Positions 7,433-15,258 are shown, counted from the first letter of the stretch. The stretch: 20,074 nt of DNA from Phycisphaerales bacterium UBA4658 (GCA_002405485.1 DHLW01000107.1:5478-25551), one strand, 5' to 3'. Numbers and translations are program-made. Notes: generated by a model from the sequence alone, not told the origin.

Positions 7433-8476
7433 CCCGCTGGATCTCCGGCGCTCGATCCGCACCCGGATCGACTGCCCCGACGCGCTGGAGGTCACGCCGG
7501 CGGGCAGTCCCGGAAACTGCGCCGGCTTGCTCACCGAATCCTTGGCGAGGTCCTCGCTGGAGAGTTCGATCATGGCCTTGACGCTCAGCGCGCCTGACCG
7601 GACGCGCTGCAGCTCGTCAGCCGGTCCGGTGAGCGTGACGTCGGTCAGAAAGCGATCTTCGACCTGCACGCTCACGCTCGCCGCGTCGTCGGTCGGAGGC
7701 AGGCTGTACCAGACCGGCACGGTCGCGATCCGCATGGTCTCAACCTTCCGCCGGATCCGCAGCAGCACGCTCGTGGACTCCGGCGTCAGCACGATGGGCC
7801 CAAGCCCATTGAGCTCCGCCGGCGGGCGCAGCGGTACGGTGAGCGTCTGCGCCCCTTCCGGACGCAGGCGACGAACGTCGCTCTCGGTGATCCCCGCCAC
7901 GATCGTCAATCCCGCGCCCCCGTCGGTCAGCCGCGCCAGCGCGTCCTCCGGAACTCGCATCGTCGCCACAACGGGCGACACCGTCGGATCCCCGTCGAGC
8001 GCGGGCGCGTTGTCCTTGGGCAGCTCCACCCGGATCGGCACCTCTCGCGAGACCATCTTCACGACGCTCACGAGCACCTGCCGCGGCTCGACCTCGGCGA
8101 CCGTTGAGCCCAGGGCGCGAAGCTCGGGAAGCGAACCGATGGCCTCTCGTAACTCCACCACCTGCCGCTCGCCCGGCGTGGAGGGCACGCCCGCCGTCCC
8201 CGGCATGAGCCGGATCGATCCGCCCGCCCCCCCGCCAACAGCCAGAACCGCCGCGTCCAGCGCGCGGGTCGTCGCCTCCAGCCGAACACGAACCTGTCCT
8301 CGGAACTCCGGATCCTCCGGGCGAATCACCAGGTCATTGCTCGCCTCAATCGGAAACGTCACCGACACCACGAGCGTCCGGGAGGACAAGCTCTCGCCCT
8401 CGGCGAAGATCCACACCACCACCGCAACGATGGCCGACAGAACGATGGTTCGAAGAGTTGCGGAGGACATGAGCAT
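7427..8476 (-). CDS. cdaR: YbbR-domain protein, CdaR-like partner of diadenylate cyclase
   Basis: A 349-residue protein with an N-terminal transmembrane helix (about 8-25, TIVLSAIVAVVVWIFAEGE) followed by YbbR-type repeats made largely of beta strands: one around FPIEASNDLVI, one around VPIRVELPKDN, one around VPVWYSLPP. In Firmicutes CdaR binds and regulates the cyclase CdaA; the same pairing is seen here, as the gene lies 80 bp downstream of the cdaA-like gene on the same strand. The open frame extends far upstream, but the ATG at 8476 (or the second ATG at 8470) is the sensible start, because the upstream extension overlaps cdaA and reads as low-complexity Arg/Gly sequence. No glmM follows, unlike the Firmicute cdaA-cdaR-glmM order. 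No clear Shine-Dalgarno: the bases before the start are the 14-bp repeats. Confidence 0.85.
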   Translation of the reverse strand: MLMSSATLRTIVLSAIVAVVVWIFAEGESLSSRTLVVSVTFPIEASNDLVIRPEDPEFRGQVRVRLEATTRALDAAVLAVGGGAGGSIRLMPGTAGVPSTPGERQVVELREAIGSLPELRALGSTVAEVEPRQVLVSVVKMVSREVPIRVELPKDNAPALDGDPTVSPVVATMRVPEDALARLTDGGAGLTIVAGITESDVRRLRPEGAQTLTVPLRPPAELNGLGPIVLTPESTSVLLRIRRKVETMRIATVPVWYSLPPTDDAASVSVQVEDRFLTDVTLTGPADELQRVRSGALSVKAMIELSSEDLAKDSVSKPAQFPGLPAGVTSSASGQSIRVRIERRRSSGS

Positions 8477-8518
8477 CGGGAATCGAAAGTCGGGAATCAG
8501 AAGCCGGGAATCGGAACT
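8477..8518. repeat. Three tandem 14-bp units, CGGGAATC core, between cdaA and cdaR
   Basis: CGGGAATC occurs at 8477, 8491 and 8505, spaced exactly 14 bp. The units are CGGGAATCGAAAGT, CGGGAATCAGAAGC and CGGGAATCGGAACT: the 8-base core is invariant and the 6-base linkers are purine-rich. On the coding (minus) strand they read GATTCCCG and abut the first candidate start codon of cdaR. A partial relative (CGGGAA, minus strand) lies upstream of cdaA near 9473-9478. Possible roles are protein binding, an effect on translation initiation, or a mobile mini-repeat common in this lineage. Confidence 0.7.
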
Positions 8519-8556
8519 CTGGAACAGGGTGTCTTCGTGCAGGCTCGCGGGCGTGC

Positions 8557-9444
8557 TCAGTCTCGCGGATCCCCGATGCCCTCGGGCATCGGCTCTCCAC
8601 CGGCCGGATGGGCTTCGTCGGATCGGTCGGACTGAGCGGTCGCCGGGCTCCGCACGCTCAGGCGGGCCAAGAGCATCTCCTTGAGGCCGTCCACCCCAAG
8701 GTTCTGATGCAGCTTCCCGCGCTCGGCAAGCGAGATGTGCCCGGTCTCCTCGCTCACCACCACCACCAGCGCGTCGCATTCCTTGCTGATGCCCACCGCC
8801 GCACGATGCCGAGAGCCGAGCGTCGGATCGGGCATCTCCTCGGGCTCGGCGAGCGGCAACTGCACCCCCGCCGAACGGATGCGTCCCTGGTGGATGATCA
8901 CCGCCAGATCATGCAGCGCCGAACCTGGAAAGAACAGCGACTGCAGCAGCCGCGTGGAGACCTGGGCATCCAGAGCAGTGCCCCCCTCCACAAGCCCCTT
9001 GAGCCCGACCTCGCGCTGCAGCACCATGAGCCCCCCGAAGCGTGCTCGGCTCAGATAGCTGCACGCATCGCAGACCGACTGCACCATCGCCAGATCGCCC
9101 GCGGGAGTCCTGCGAAACAGCGACCCCTCGCCCAGCCGGATCAGACCCCGCCGAAGCTCCGGCTGAAACACCACGATCAACGTCACCGCGACCAGCGCCA
9201 GGAAGTTGTCGTACAGGAACTTCAGCCGCTGAAACGCCTCCGGCCCGCCGGCCACGCGGATGAGCAGCGTCGCCACCACGAGCAGGAACAGGACGCTCTT
9301 GAGCGCGCCCGCGGCACGGGTCCCCTGGACAAACCGGATGATCGCGTACACCACGATCCCGATGACCAGAACCTCGATGGCCACCTGCCACCATGGGTAG
9401 GTTTGCACACGCTCATACAGTCGGATGAACCGATCGAATCCCAT
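8557..9444 (-). CDS. cdaA: CdaA-type diadenylate cyclase (c-di-AMP synthase), altered DGA motif
   Basis: A 295-residue membrane-bound cyclase that would condense two ATP into c-di-AMP. Three hydrophobic segments occupy about 20-38, 49-65 and 80-94, followed by the DAC (DisA_N) domain. Family landmarks are clear: VVFQPELRRGL (91-101), GGTALDAQVSTRLLQSLF, LHD.AVII (177-184), GSRHRAAVGIS (210-220) and VVSEETGHISLAERG. The RHR motif (212-214) is intact. The usual DGA motif reads D179-L180-A181, with Gly replaced by Leu (codon CTG). The catalytic Asp is kept, so activity is plausible but not certain. A polar tail follows residue 265. The gene lies between the AAA+ gene (93 bp upstream) and the cdaR-like gene (80 bp downstream), all on the minus strand. 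Start ATG 9444. Confidence 0.92.
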   Translation of the reverse strand: MGFDRFIRLYERVQTYPWWQVAIEVLVIGIVVYAIIRFVQGTRAAGALKSVLFLLVVATLLIRVAGGPEAFQRLKFLYDNFLALVAVTLIVVFQPELRRGLIRLGEGSLFRRTPAGDLAMVQSVCDACSYLSRARFGGLMVLQREVGLKGLVEGGTALDAQVSTRLLQSLFFPGSALHDLAVIIHQGRIRSAGVQLPLAEPEEMPDPTLGSRHRAAVGISKECDALVVVVSEETGHISLAERGKLHQNLGVDGLKEMLLARLSVRSPATAQSDRSDEAHPAGGEPMPEGIGDPRD

Positions 9445-9485
9445 ACGCGCGCATCGACACCGCCGCCCCGTTCCCGATATCGACC

Positions 9486-9491
9486 ATCCTA
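9486..9491 (-). promoter_or_regulatory. Possible -10 element ahead of cdaA
   Basis: On the minus strand the sequence reads CGCGTAGGATGG, with TAGGAT 42 bp upstream of the cdaA start codon. It is one of the few AT-leaning hexamers in the 93-bp gap after the AAA+ gene. I see no convincing -35 at 17 bp. If real, cdaA-cdaR can be transcribed apart from the AAA+ gene. Confidence 0.25.
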
Positions 9492-9537
9492 CGCGATCGA
9501 CTCAGAACTTGTGCGCGTTCCGACGCGGGCCTTCAGG

Positions 9538-11040
9538 TCAATCCGCGGGCACGCACCGCCCCCGCGACCACGCCCGAAGCTCGTCGATCTTCTCCCGCAT
9601 CGTCACGCTCAGCGGGGGACTGGCCCGCATCGCCCCCAGGATCGCCTCGGTCGTCAGCGGACGATTCTCGGCAAAGCAGTCGTGCAGTGCCGAGGCCACC
9701 GCCTGCTCGATCTCGGCCCCGCTGAACCCGTCGCTCGCTTCCGCCAGCGCGGCCACGTCCACGTCCTTGGGGGCCTTGCCGCGTTTGCGCAGGTGAATCG
9801 TGAAGATCGCCGCTCGCGTCTCCATCGGGGGCAGATCGACAAAGAAAATCTCGTCGAACCGCCCCTTGCGCAGCAGCTCGGGGGGCAGGGCCTGGATGTC
9901 GTTGGCCGTTGCCGCCAGGAAGACCGGAGACTGCCGCTCCTGCATCCACGTCAGCAGGGCGCCAAACATCCGCCGCGACAGCCCCCCATCGGAGCTCACG
10001 CTTGCCGCCGACGCGAACGCCTTCTCGATCTCGTCGATCCAGAGCACAACCGGGGCCATCATCTCGGCCTGATGGAGGGCCTGGCGGAGCTTCCGCTCGC
10101 TCTCGCCCACGTACCGGTCATACAGAGCACCGGCGTCCAGCCGAACCAGCGGGCGATTCCACGCCGTCGCCACCGCCTTGGCGCACAGGCTCTTCCCCGA
10201 ACCCTGCACCCCCAGCAGCAGCACCCCCCGGGGCGCCGACAGGCCAAGGGCCGCCGCGTCGGAGCGAAACCCGTGCGACCGCCGGCTGAGCCATCGCTTC
10301 AGATTCGCGAGCCCGCCGATGTCGTCCATGCTGGCCGGCGATTCGACGAACTCGATCACCCCCGCCGCCTCGACCGCCCGCCGCTTGTGCATGATGACCG
10401 TGGGGAGGTCCTCCAGCGAGAGCTTCCGGTCCCCGAGCACGCACTCGCGGATCACCGCGCGGGCCTGCCGCCGCGTCAATCCACGCAGATTCTTCACGAT
10501 CGCGTCCAGATGATCCTCCCGGATGTTCGCGTCGATCGGGGACTGTCTGTGCATGTCCCGAAGGGTCGAGCGGATCAGCGCGAGCAAGGCCCGTTCATCC
10601 GGCAGCGGCGGCTCCAGAACCACCGAGTGCGACTTGACCACCTCCGGAACGCCCTCGTCATGATCGATCATCACCAGCCAGCTCCCTCGCGCCTCCAGCG
10701 TCCCCACAAGATCGCGCCACGCACGAAGCGTCCGCGGGTCCTCGCGCAGGTGCGGGTTCATGTCCATGACCGTGTACAGCGTCGGCTCCCGACGCCGCGA
10801 CCACGCGTAGAGCGCGGCCCCGGGATTCTCCGTCCCGTTGCTCGGGGTCGTCCCCGGGTCGGTCGCCAGCCCGTCGATCGCGCCGCGCACCACCGACCAG
10901 ACCTGCATGTCCGCACGCAGACCCATCGCCGAGGCGTGCGCGGCCCGCAACGCCTCATCCTCCTCGGTTGTCACGATCCGCACGCACCGCTGCTGCGACC
11001 GCAACAGCCCTTCGAGCGCCTGGTTCAGTTCCTGGTTCAT
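9538..11040 (-). CDS. Ycf46-like AAA+ ATPase
   Basis: A 500-residue ATPase of the kind called Ycf46 in cyanobacteria and plastids. Residues 1-220 form a divergent N-terminal region (degenerate P-loop-like fold with [11 protein letters not shown] and WLVMIDHD), followed by a canonical AAA+ module: [14 protein letters not shown] (238-251), Walker A GVQGSGKS (277-284), Walker [10 protein letters not shown] (332-340), sensor-1 region LAATANDI with Asn380, and [16 protein letters not shown] (389-404) holding the arginine-finger region. The C-terminal lid follows. AAA+ proteins of this type are thought to remodel partners; the substrate is unknown. The start ATG at 11040 has a GAGGGGAGC Shine-Dalgarno upstream. 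It diverges from nfu and lies upstream of cdaA-cdaR on the same strand, so co-transcription is possible. Confidence 0.9.
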   Translation of the reverse strand: MNQELNQALEGLLRSQQRCVRIVTTEEDEALRAAHASAMGLRADMQVWSVVRGAIDGLATDPGTTPSNGTENPGAALYAWSRRREPTLYTVMDMNPHLREDPRTLRAWRDLVGTLEARGSWLVMIDHDEGVPEVVKSHSVVLEPPLPDERALLALIRSTLRDMHRQSPIDANIREDHLDAIVKNLRGLTRRQARAVIRECVLGDRKLSLEDLPTVIMHKRRAVEAAGVIEFVESPASMDDIGGLANLKRWLSRRSHGFRSDAAALGLSAPRGVLLLGVQGSGKSLCAKAVATAWNRPLVRLDAGALYDRYVGESERKLRQALHQAEMMAPVVLWIDEIEKAFASAASVSSDGGLSRRMFGALLTWMQERQSPVFLAATANDIQALPPELLRKGRFDEIFFVDLPPMETRAAIFTIHLRKRGKAPKDVDVAALAEASDGFSGAEIEQAVASALHDCFAENRPLTTEAILGAMRASPPLSVTMREKIDELRAWSRGRCVPAD

Positions 11041-11083
11041 GGTCCGATGCTCCCCTCAAGATCGAGCGCGACTGGCCCGACAG

Positions 11084-11099
11084 CATAATGTTCATTATG
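11084..11099. promoter_or_regulatory. Perfect palindrome CATAATG-TT-CATTATG at divergent promoter/start of nfu
   Basis: Two perfect 7-base arms around TT, strikingly AT-rich for this window, sit in the 56-bp gap between the divergent AAA+ and nfu genes. The palindrome contains both candidate ATG codons of nfu (11088 and 11097). Each arm includes CATAAT in one orientation, a fair -10 hexamer. It could be a dimeric regulator's operator, a pair of back-to-back -10 elements, or both. If the plus-strand CATAAT (11084-11089) is a -10, the transcript would begin close to ATG 11097 and be nearly leaderless. Confidence 0.45.
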
Positions 11100-11369
11100 G
11101 CCCTTGCCGTCCGCGAGTTTCAGCCCACCCCAAACCCCAACGCCCTCAAGTGCGTCCTCAGCGCCCCCATGGAGGGCCCGATTCGTTCCTTTCGCACGCC
11201 CAAAGACGCCGACGGCCACCCCCTGGCCATGGCCATCTTCGCCCTGCCCGGGGTCACCGGGCTCCTGCTCTCGGGCTCCTGGCTCACGGTCAACAAATCG
11301 CCCGAGGCCGATTGGAAACCCATCCGACAGGGCGTGCAGAGTGTCCTTGCCCAGGTCCCGCAGGCGTGA
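11097..11369 (+). CDS. Stand-alone Nfu/NifU N-terminal-domain (Nfu_N) protein
   Basis: A 90-residue protein matching the Nfu_N (Scaffold protein Nfu/NifU N-terminal) pattern: [14 protein letters not shown] (8-21), [16 protein letters not shown] (43-58), [12 protein letters not shown] (62-73). In full-length Nfu proteins this domain precedes a CxxC domain that carries an Fe-S cluster. No CxxC domain is present here, so the protein cannot hold a cluster in that way and may be a helper or adaptor. The open frame extends upstream into the AAA+ gene on the other strand, but the extension is not credible. ATG 11097 or ATG 11088 (three residues longer) is likely, with no Shine-Dalgarno before either. 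Its TGA overlaps the GTG start of the MnmE-like gene, so the two are translationally linked. Confidence 0.82.
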   Translation: MALAVREFQPTPNPNALKCVLSAPMEGPIRSFRTPKDADGHPLAMAIFALPGVTGLLLSGSWLTVNKSPEADWKPIRQGVQSVLAQVPQA

Positions 11370-12751
11370 CCTCCGGACCGTCCAGCTTCGACACCATCGC
11401 CGCCCTCGCCACCGGCTGGGCACGCCAGGACAGGGCCCTCGTCCGCCTCAGCGGCCCCGCCACCCATGACCTCGGCCGACGTCTGATCGATCCCTACCCC
11501 ACGCTCGGCGGCAGGTGCGCTCCGGCATGGATGCACCTGGGAAAGGGCTCGGCTCGCGTCCCGATCCACATCCTCCGGTTCGACGCACCTCGCTCGTTCA
11601 CCGGCGAGGACGCCGCCGAGATCGTCCTGCCCGGCAACCCCCTGCTCATCGAGCGCGCGCTCGCCCTGCTGATGGAACAGCCGGGGGTTCGCGAGGCCCA
11701 TCCCGGGGAATACTCCGCCCGGGCGTATCTCTCGGGCAAGCTCTCGCTCGTCCAGGCCGAGGGCGTCGCCGCGATCATCGCCAGCCGCACGGACGAAGAC
11801 CTCGCCGCCGCCCGCCAGATCCTCTCCGGCCGCACCGGCGTCATGTACCAGAGCTGGGCCGATCGCTGCGCCACGCTGCTGGCCCTCGTTGAAGCGGGGA
11901 TTGATTTCACTGATCAGGAGGACGTGGTGCCGATCGCCCCGGGCGACCTCTCGCGGCAGCTCACGGAGCTTGCCGAGGACATCCGGGCCTTTCTCGGCTC
12001 GCCGCCGCAGTCACCCACGGACGAGTATCCCCGCGTCGTGCTTGTCGGTCCGCCCAACGCCGGCAAGAGCACGCTCTTCAATGCACTGCTCGGCCGCCCG
12101 CGAGCCATCGTCAGCGACACCCCGGGCTCGACTCGGGACGCGCTTGTCGAAGAACTGGATCTCTCGCGGGACGTCCCCGGCGCAGCCCGCGTGCATCTGA
12201 TCGATCTGGCCGGCCTGGTAGACCAGCCACGCTCGCTCGGCATGGTCGACGCCCTGGCTCAAGACCTTGCCCGCGAGGAGATCGCTCGGGCCGATGCGAT
12301 CATCGCCTGTGACCCCACCGGGCGATTCGACCCCGAATCGCTCCGCTGGTCGGGGCACACCTCGTCCGGCGAACCCCGGAAGACCGTCATCCGCGTTCAG
12401 ACCAAGGCCGATGTGCCGACGAGCACCGCGGCCGTCGACGCCCTGGCGATCTGCGCTCTCGACGGCTGGAACCTCGGCGCGCTGCGCCGGGCCATCGCCG
12501 ATGCGGCGGCTCGTTCGCGCGGGAACTCCGCCGTCGTGCTCCCCCGGCATCGTCGCACACTCACCCTGGTCTCCGAACGGCTCGTCTCCGCGATCGCACT
12601 GGTCCAACCCCACGCCCGCGCCCTGGAAGCCCCGGAACTCGTCGCCGGCTCGCTCCGCCAGGCCCTCGATGCCCTCGGGGAACTCGTCGGGCACATCTCC
12701 CCAGACGACGTGATCGGCCGGGTCTTTGCCACGTTCTGCGTCGGCAAGTAG
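11366..12751 (+). CDS. mnmE: MnmE (TrmE)-type tRNA-modification GTPase, divergent motifs
   Basis: A 461-residue protein of MnmE length (E. coli 454). MnmE works with MnmG to modify U34 of certain tRNAs. The N-terminal folate-binding/dimerisation domain begins DTIAALAT and continues [29 protein letters not shown] (114-133). The central helical domain contains [12 protein letters not shown]. The G domain has G1 GPPNAGKST (228-236), a G2-like PGSTRD (253-258), G3 as DLAG (280-283, usually DTAG) and G4 as TKAD (346-349, usually NKxD). The C-terminus is FCVGK with the conserved Cys458. The early GRGG loop is absent (GWARQDRAL instead). The start is GTG 11366 inside the nfu stop; the upstream open frame is a shadow. 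Family membership is clear. Full GTPase activity is uncertain because of the changes. Confidence 0.88.
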   Translation: MTSGPSSFDTIAALATGWARQDRALVRLSGPATHDLGRRLIDPYPTLGGRCAPAWMHLGKGSARVPIHILRFDAPRSFTGEDAAEIVLPGNPLLIERALALLMEQPGVREAHPGEYSARAYLSGKLSLVQAEGVAAIIASRTDEDLAAARQILSGRTGVMYQSWADRCATLLALVEAGIDFTDQEDVVPIAPGDLSRQLTELAEDIRAFLGSPPQSPTDEYPRVVLVGPPNAGKSTLFNALLGRPRAIVSDTPGSTRDALVEELDLSRDVPGAARVHLIDLAGLVDQPRSLGMVDALAQDLAREEIARADAIIACDPTGRFDPESLRWSGHTSSGEPRKTVIRVQTKADVPTSTAAVDALAICALDGWNLGALRRAIADAAARSRGNSAVVLPRHRRTLTLVSERLVSAIALVQPHARALEAPELVAGSLRQALDALGELVGHISPDDVIGRVFATFCVGK

Positions 12752-12760
12752 CTCCGCCCC

Positions 12761-13513
12761 TCACTCCTTCAGATTCTTCAGCTCATCCCGAAGGATCGCC
12801 GCCAACTCGTAGTTTTCCTGCTCGACGGCCTTGGCCAGCCGGGACTTGAGCTCAGCCTTCTGACTTACGGGGAGCTTCGGCGTGAGCGCGTCGCGCATCC
12901 CGCGGAGCATCTGCACCTCCGACGATTCGTCAAAGGTGTCGATCTGCCCGGTCTCGCTGAAATAGCTCTTGAGCGACGCCAGCGCTTCGTCAATGGCAAA
13001 CAGGGCCGCCTTGGGCTCGTCGTCCTTCAGGGCCTGGCTCGCCAGCGCCCGGGCCCGCATCATCACGATGTACGGCCGGAACTGCTCCAGCACGCTGCGA
13101 TCCTGCTCGGTCTCGGCGAACTTGCCGCACAAGTCCAGCACCCGCAGATTCCGCGTCGTGTCCCGGACCACCCCGTCGTACTCCTCCAAGACCATCTCGC
13201 ACACGTAGCGGTGGTAATACTGGACCGCTTCCTCGCGGAGCTCTCGGCACTCGTCCTCATCCAGCACAAAGCCCGCCGCGGATCCCTGCGACGCCGTGTG
13301 GTCGTCCAGCCGCCGCTCGTGGTATTCCAGCACGCTCTCCATGCCATACGGCCGCAGGCCGTCGGGACGCCCGGACAGGCGCATCTGCAGAATCCCCAGG
13401 TCGATGCGAAGCTGGATTCTGGGCTCCCCGTCATCGCCCTCGATGAGGCGGACGTTCATCTTTCCCGGTTCATTGGGCCACGCATCCAGAATGGACGTCA
13501 GGTCCAGACTCAC
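12761..13513 (-). CDS. UVR-motif (UvrB/UvrC motif) protein of unknown function
   Basis: A 250-residue soluble protein. The C-terminal 30 residues (LKSRLAKAVEQENYELAAI, then LRDELKNL) form a UVR motif, a helical-hairpin interaction module also found in UvrB, UvrC, ClpC and McsA. The N-terminal part, SLDLTSILDAWPNEPGK followed by VRLIEGDDGEPRIQLRIDLG, and the GRPDG turn at 48-52 look like a conserved planctomycete family; I know of no function. No catalytic motif is visible. The GTG at 13513 is preferred as start because homology-like sequence begins there. ATG 13573 and ATG 13606 are in-frame alternatives, adding a basic, less plausible leader. The gene converges on mnmE with a 9-bp gap and diverges from the sigma gene. 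Confidence 0.78.
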   Translation of the reverse strand: MSLDLTSILDAWPNEPGKMNVRLIEGDDGEPRIQLRIDLGILQMRLSGRPDGLRPYGMESVLEYHERRLDDHTASQGSAAGFVLDEDECRELREEAVQYYHRYVCEMVLEEYDGVVRDTTRNLRVLDLCGKFAETEQDRSVLEQFRPYIVMMRARALASQALKDDEPKAALFAIDEALASLKSYFSETGQIDTFDESSEVQMLRGMRDALTPKLPVSQKAELKSRLAKAVEQENYELAAILRDELKNLKE

Positions 13514-13958
13514 GGCCAGCCCCACTTGCCGGAACTGCTGCCAACGAAAGCGTTTACAGAGCGACCCCGGCATTGGCCGCCCTCGCAGTGCTCCTACGAC
13601 GACCATCTACTGTACGTTCAAAGATCCGGCCGTGCTCCAATCGCCATGGGATGCCGGATGTCCCCCGGGCCGAGAATCGCCGGGCCAGCCGCGACCGGCT
13701 GAGGGCGGCGTTGGTCCCAGAAGAGCCCACCGGCCAGCCCTGGCCGGATCGACGCACGGCTCGGCGTGAGGATCAGCGGGGCTGGGCGGATTGTCCGGGT
13801 GTGAAGCTGGGTAGACCCATGAATCTCCGATCAAGCGGGTTGCTTTCACGGTCGATGGAACCATTTCGGGAGCGCCCGCGAAGGATCTACCGGCGGTCTT
13901 CGCGTGCAGTCTTTGCACCGTTCTCAGGCGGTTCTCGCCGGACGTGAGGTAGACGCGA
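13514..13958. other. 445-bp divergent spacer between UVR gene and sigma gene, hairpin-rich
   Basis: I see no credible gene here, apart from the possible N-terminal extension of the UVR gene (13514-13606). Three inverted repeats stand out: CAGCCG-CGAC-CGGCTG (13686-13701), CCGGCCA-GCCC-TGGCCGG (13730-13747) and CGCGAAG...CTTCGCG (13877-13883 with 13898-13904). The last sits 55-80 bp before the sigma start, so it would lie in the 5' leader of most plausible transcripts. No clear -10/-35 pair was found for either gene. The region must hold the promoters of both divergent genes. A structured leader or small RNA is possible but unproven. Confidence 0.45.
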
Positions 13959-15089
13959 GTGCGTGGTGTTCGAACGACGACCAGGTCGCCTGCGCGGGCT
14001 GAACTCCAGTCCGGGCTCCACCTGTACCTCAAACAAATCAACGAGAGCCCGCTCCTGAACGCCGACGAGGAGAAGCAGCTCGGCTGGGCCATCATTAATG
14101 ACAACTGCCCGCGCTCCCGAGAGCGGATGGTCCGGTCCAACCTGCGGCTGGTGGTTTCGATCGCCAAGAACTATGCCGGTCGCGGGCTGTCTCTGCAGGA
14201 CCTGATCGAAGAGGGCAACGTCGGTCTGCTCCGGGCCGTCGAGGGCTTTGACCCGGCCCAGGGAGCTCGCTTCTCCACATACGCCTCGTGGTGGATCAAG
14301 CAGGCCATCAAGCGGGCGCTCATCAACGCCGTGCAGCCGATCCACGTCCCGGCGTACATGGTCGAGCTCATCGCCAAGTGGAAGCAGGCGAGCCAGAAGC
14401 TCGAGCACGACCTTGGCCGCCCGCCCTCTCTGCACGAGCTGGCGGAGGAGATGAACCTCCCGCTCAAGAAGATCCGGATCATCAAGCGGGCCGTCAAGGC
14501 CTTCCGGGCTCCGGCCCAGGCCCCGCTGGACGAGAACGGGGAGGTCATGAACATCGGCGACCTGCTCGCCGACGACCGCACCGCCGCCCCCGAGGATTAC
14601 ATCTTCAAGGATGACGAGCTGCGGACGATCCGCAAGCTGCTGGACGCGATCGATGAGCGCGAGGCCCGGATCCTCCGCCTGCGCTTCGGGCTCGACGGGC
14701 AGGAACCCCTGACGCTGAAGCAGATCGCCACCGAGATCGGCATCAGCCGCGAGCGGGTTCGGCAGATCGCCGACGAGGCCCTCCGGAAGCTCAACGCACA
14801 AATCATGGATTCTCAGCCGAGTCGTTTCTTCCGGGAGAACCGCGCCCCCGGTCTGGAGCGAATAGACCCGCGAGACGACGCTCAGGCCGCTCGGCCCGAG
14901 ACGGACTCTCGGCACCGGGGCGAGGACGATCTGGATCGCTCTTCCCCGGCCGGCACGATCGACTGCCCCGATCTGCTGATCTCCGATTCGGCCCCCGGAA
15001 CGCTTGGCGATGACGACCCCGGCTATGACGCCGCGTTCGATCTCCCGACGTCCCAGTCCATCGAAGACGCCCGCCGCTCGCACCCCTGA
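13959..15089 (+). CDS. RNA polymerase sigma-70 family factor, primary-like, with acidic C-terminal tail
   Basis: A 376-residue sigma factor. Region 1.2 ([20 protein letters not shown], 20-39), region 2 ([20 protein letters not shown], then [18 protein letters not shown] and [18 protein letters not shown], 57-121), region 3 (about 133-200) and region 4 ([15 protein letters not shown], then [24 protein letters not shown], 233-278) are all clear and near consensus, so it should read ordinary -10/-35 promoters. There is no region 1.1, which suggests a group 2 factor or a short primary sigma. After region 4.2, where most relatives end, about 95 residues follow that are acidic and apparently disordered ([20 protein letters not shown]). 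Start GTG 13959 is supported by GAGGT at 13946-13950. An intrinsic terminator lies 68 bp after the stop. Confidence 0.92.
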   Translation: MRGVRTTTRSPARAELQSGLHLYLKQINESPLLNADEEKQLGWAIINDNCPRSRERMVRSNLRLVVSIAKNYAGRGLSLQDLIEEGNVGLLRAVEGFDPAQGARFSTYASWWIKQAIKRALINAVQPIHVPAYMVELIAKWKQASQKLEHDLGRPPSLHELAEEMNLPLKKIRIIKRAVKAFRAPAQAPLDENGEVMNIGDLLADDRTAAPEDYIFKDDELRTIRKLLDAIDEREARILRLRFGLDGQEPLTLKQIATEIGISRERVRQIADEALRKLNAQIMDSQPSRFFRENRAPGLERIDPRDDAQAARPETDSRHRGEDDLDRSSPAGTIDCPDLLISDSAPGTLGDDDPGYDAAFDLPTSQSIEDARRSHP

Positions 15090-15157
15090 CCGGCGTTCCA
15101 GCACCATCCCCAGCGTGCTGACCGATCCGATCCTCACGGACCTCTCTCGCGCAACGT

Positions 15158-15194
15158 CCCGGGCGCTTCATCGTGCCCGGGCGTCTTTGTTTTC
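15158..15194 (+). terminator. Intrinsic terminator after the sigma gene
   Basis: CCCGGGCGC (15158-15166) pairs with GTGCCCGGG (15173-15181) as a 9-bp stem with one G-U pair around the loop TTCATC. A T-rich tail follows (CGTCTTTGTTTTC, 15182-15194). This is the best Rho-independent terminator in the window and separates the sigma gene from the exported-protein gene. Confidence 0.78.
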
Positions 15195-15252
15195 AACCCG
15201 GCCGCAAACGCCCGAACCGCGCCGGATCCCGGCCACCCAGACCCGGATCGGC

Positions 15253-15258
15253 TAGCAT
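15253..15258 (+). promoter_or_regulatory. Possible -10 element ahead of the exported-protein gene
   Basis: GGCTAGCATCTTTG holds TAGCAT 54 bp before the ATG at 15313 and just after the sigma terminator, a position where a new promoter is needed. No good -35 hexamer is seen at the usual distance. Supported only by position and local AT content. Confidence 0.3.

Noticed and set aside
8477..8779. N-terminal extension of the cdaR-like frame by about 100 residues
   Set aside because: It overlaps cdaA in another frame, reads as Arg/Gly-rich noise, and would place the membrane helix in the middle of the protein.
8608..11088. An 826-codon open frame on the plus strand opposite cdaA and the AAA+ gene
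   Set aside because: The product is a low-complexity His/Arg/Pro/Gln sequence with no domain, and both genes on the other strand have complete family motifs.
10838..11365. N-terminal extension of the MnmE frame
   Set aside because: It covers nfu and part of the AAA+ gene, has shadow-like composition, and MnmE homology begins at DTIAALAT right after the GTG at 11366.
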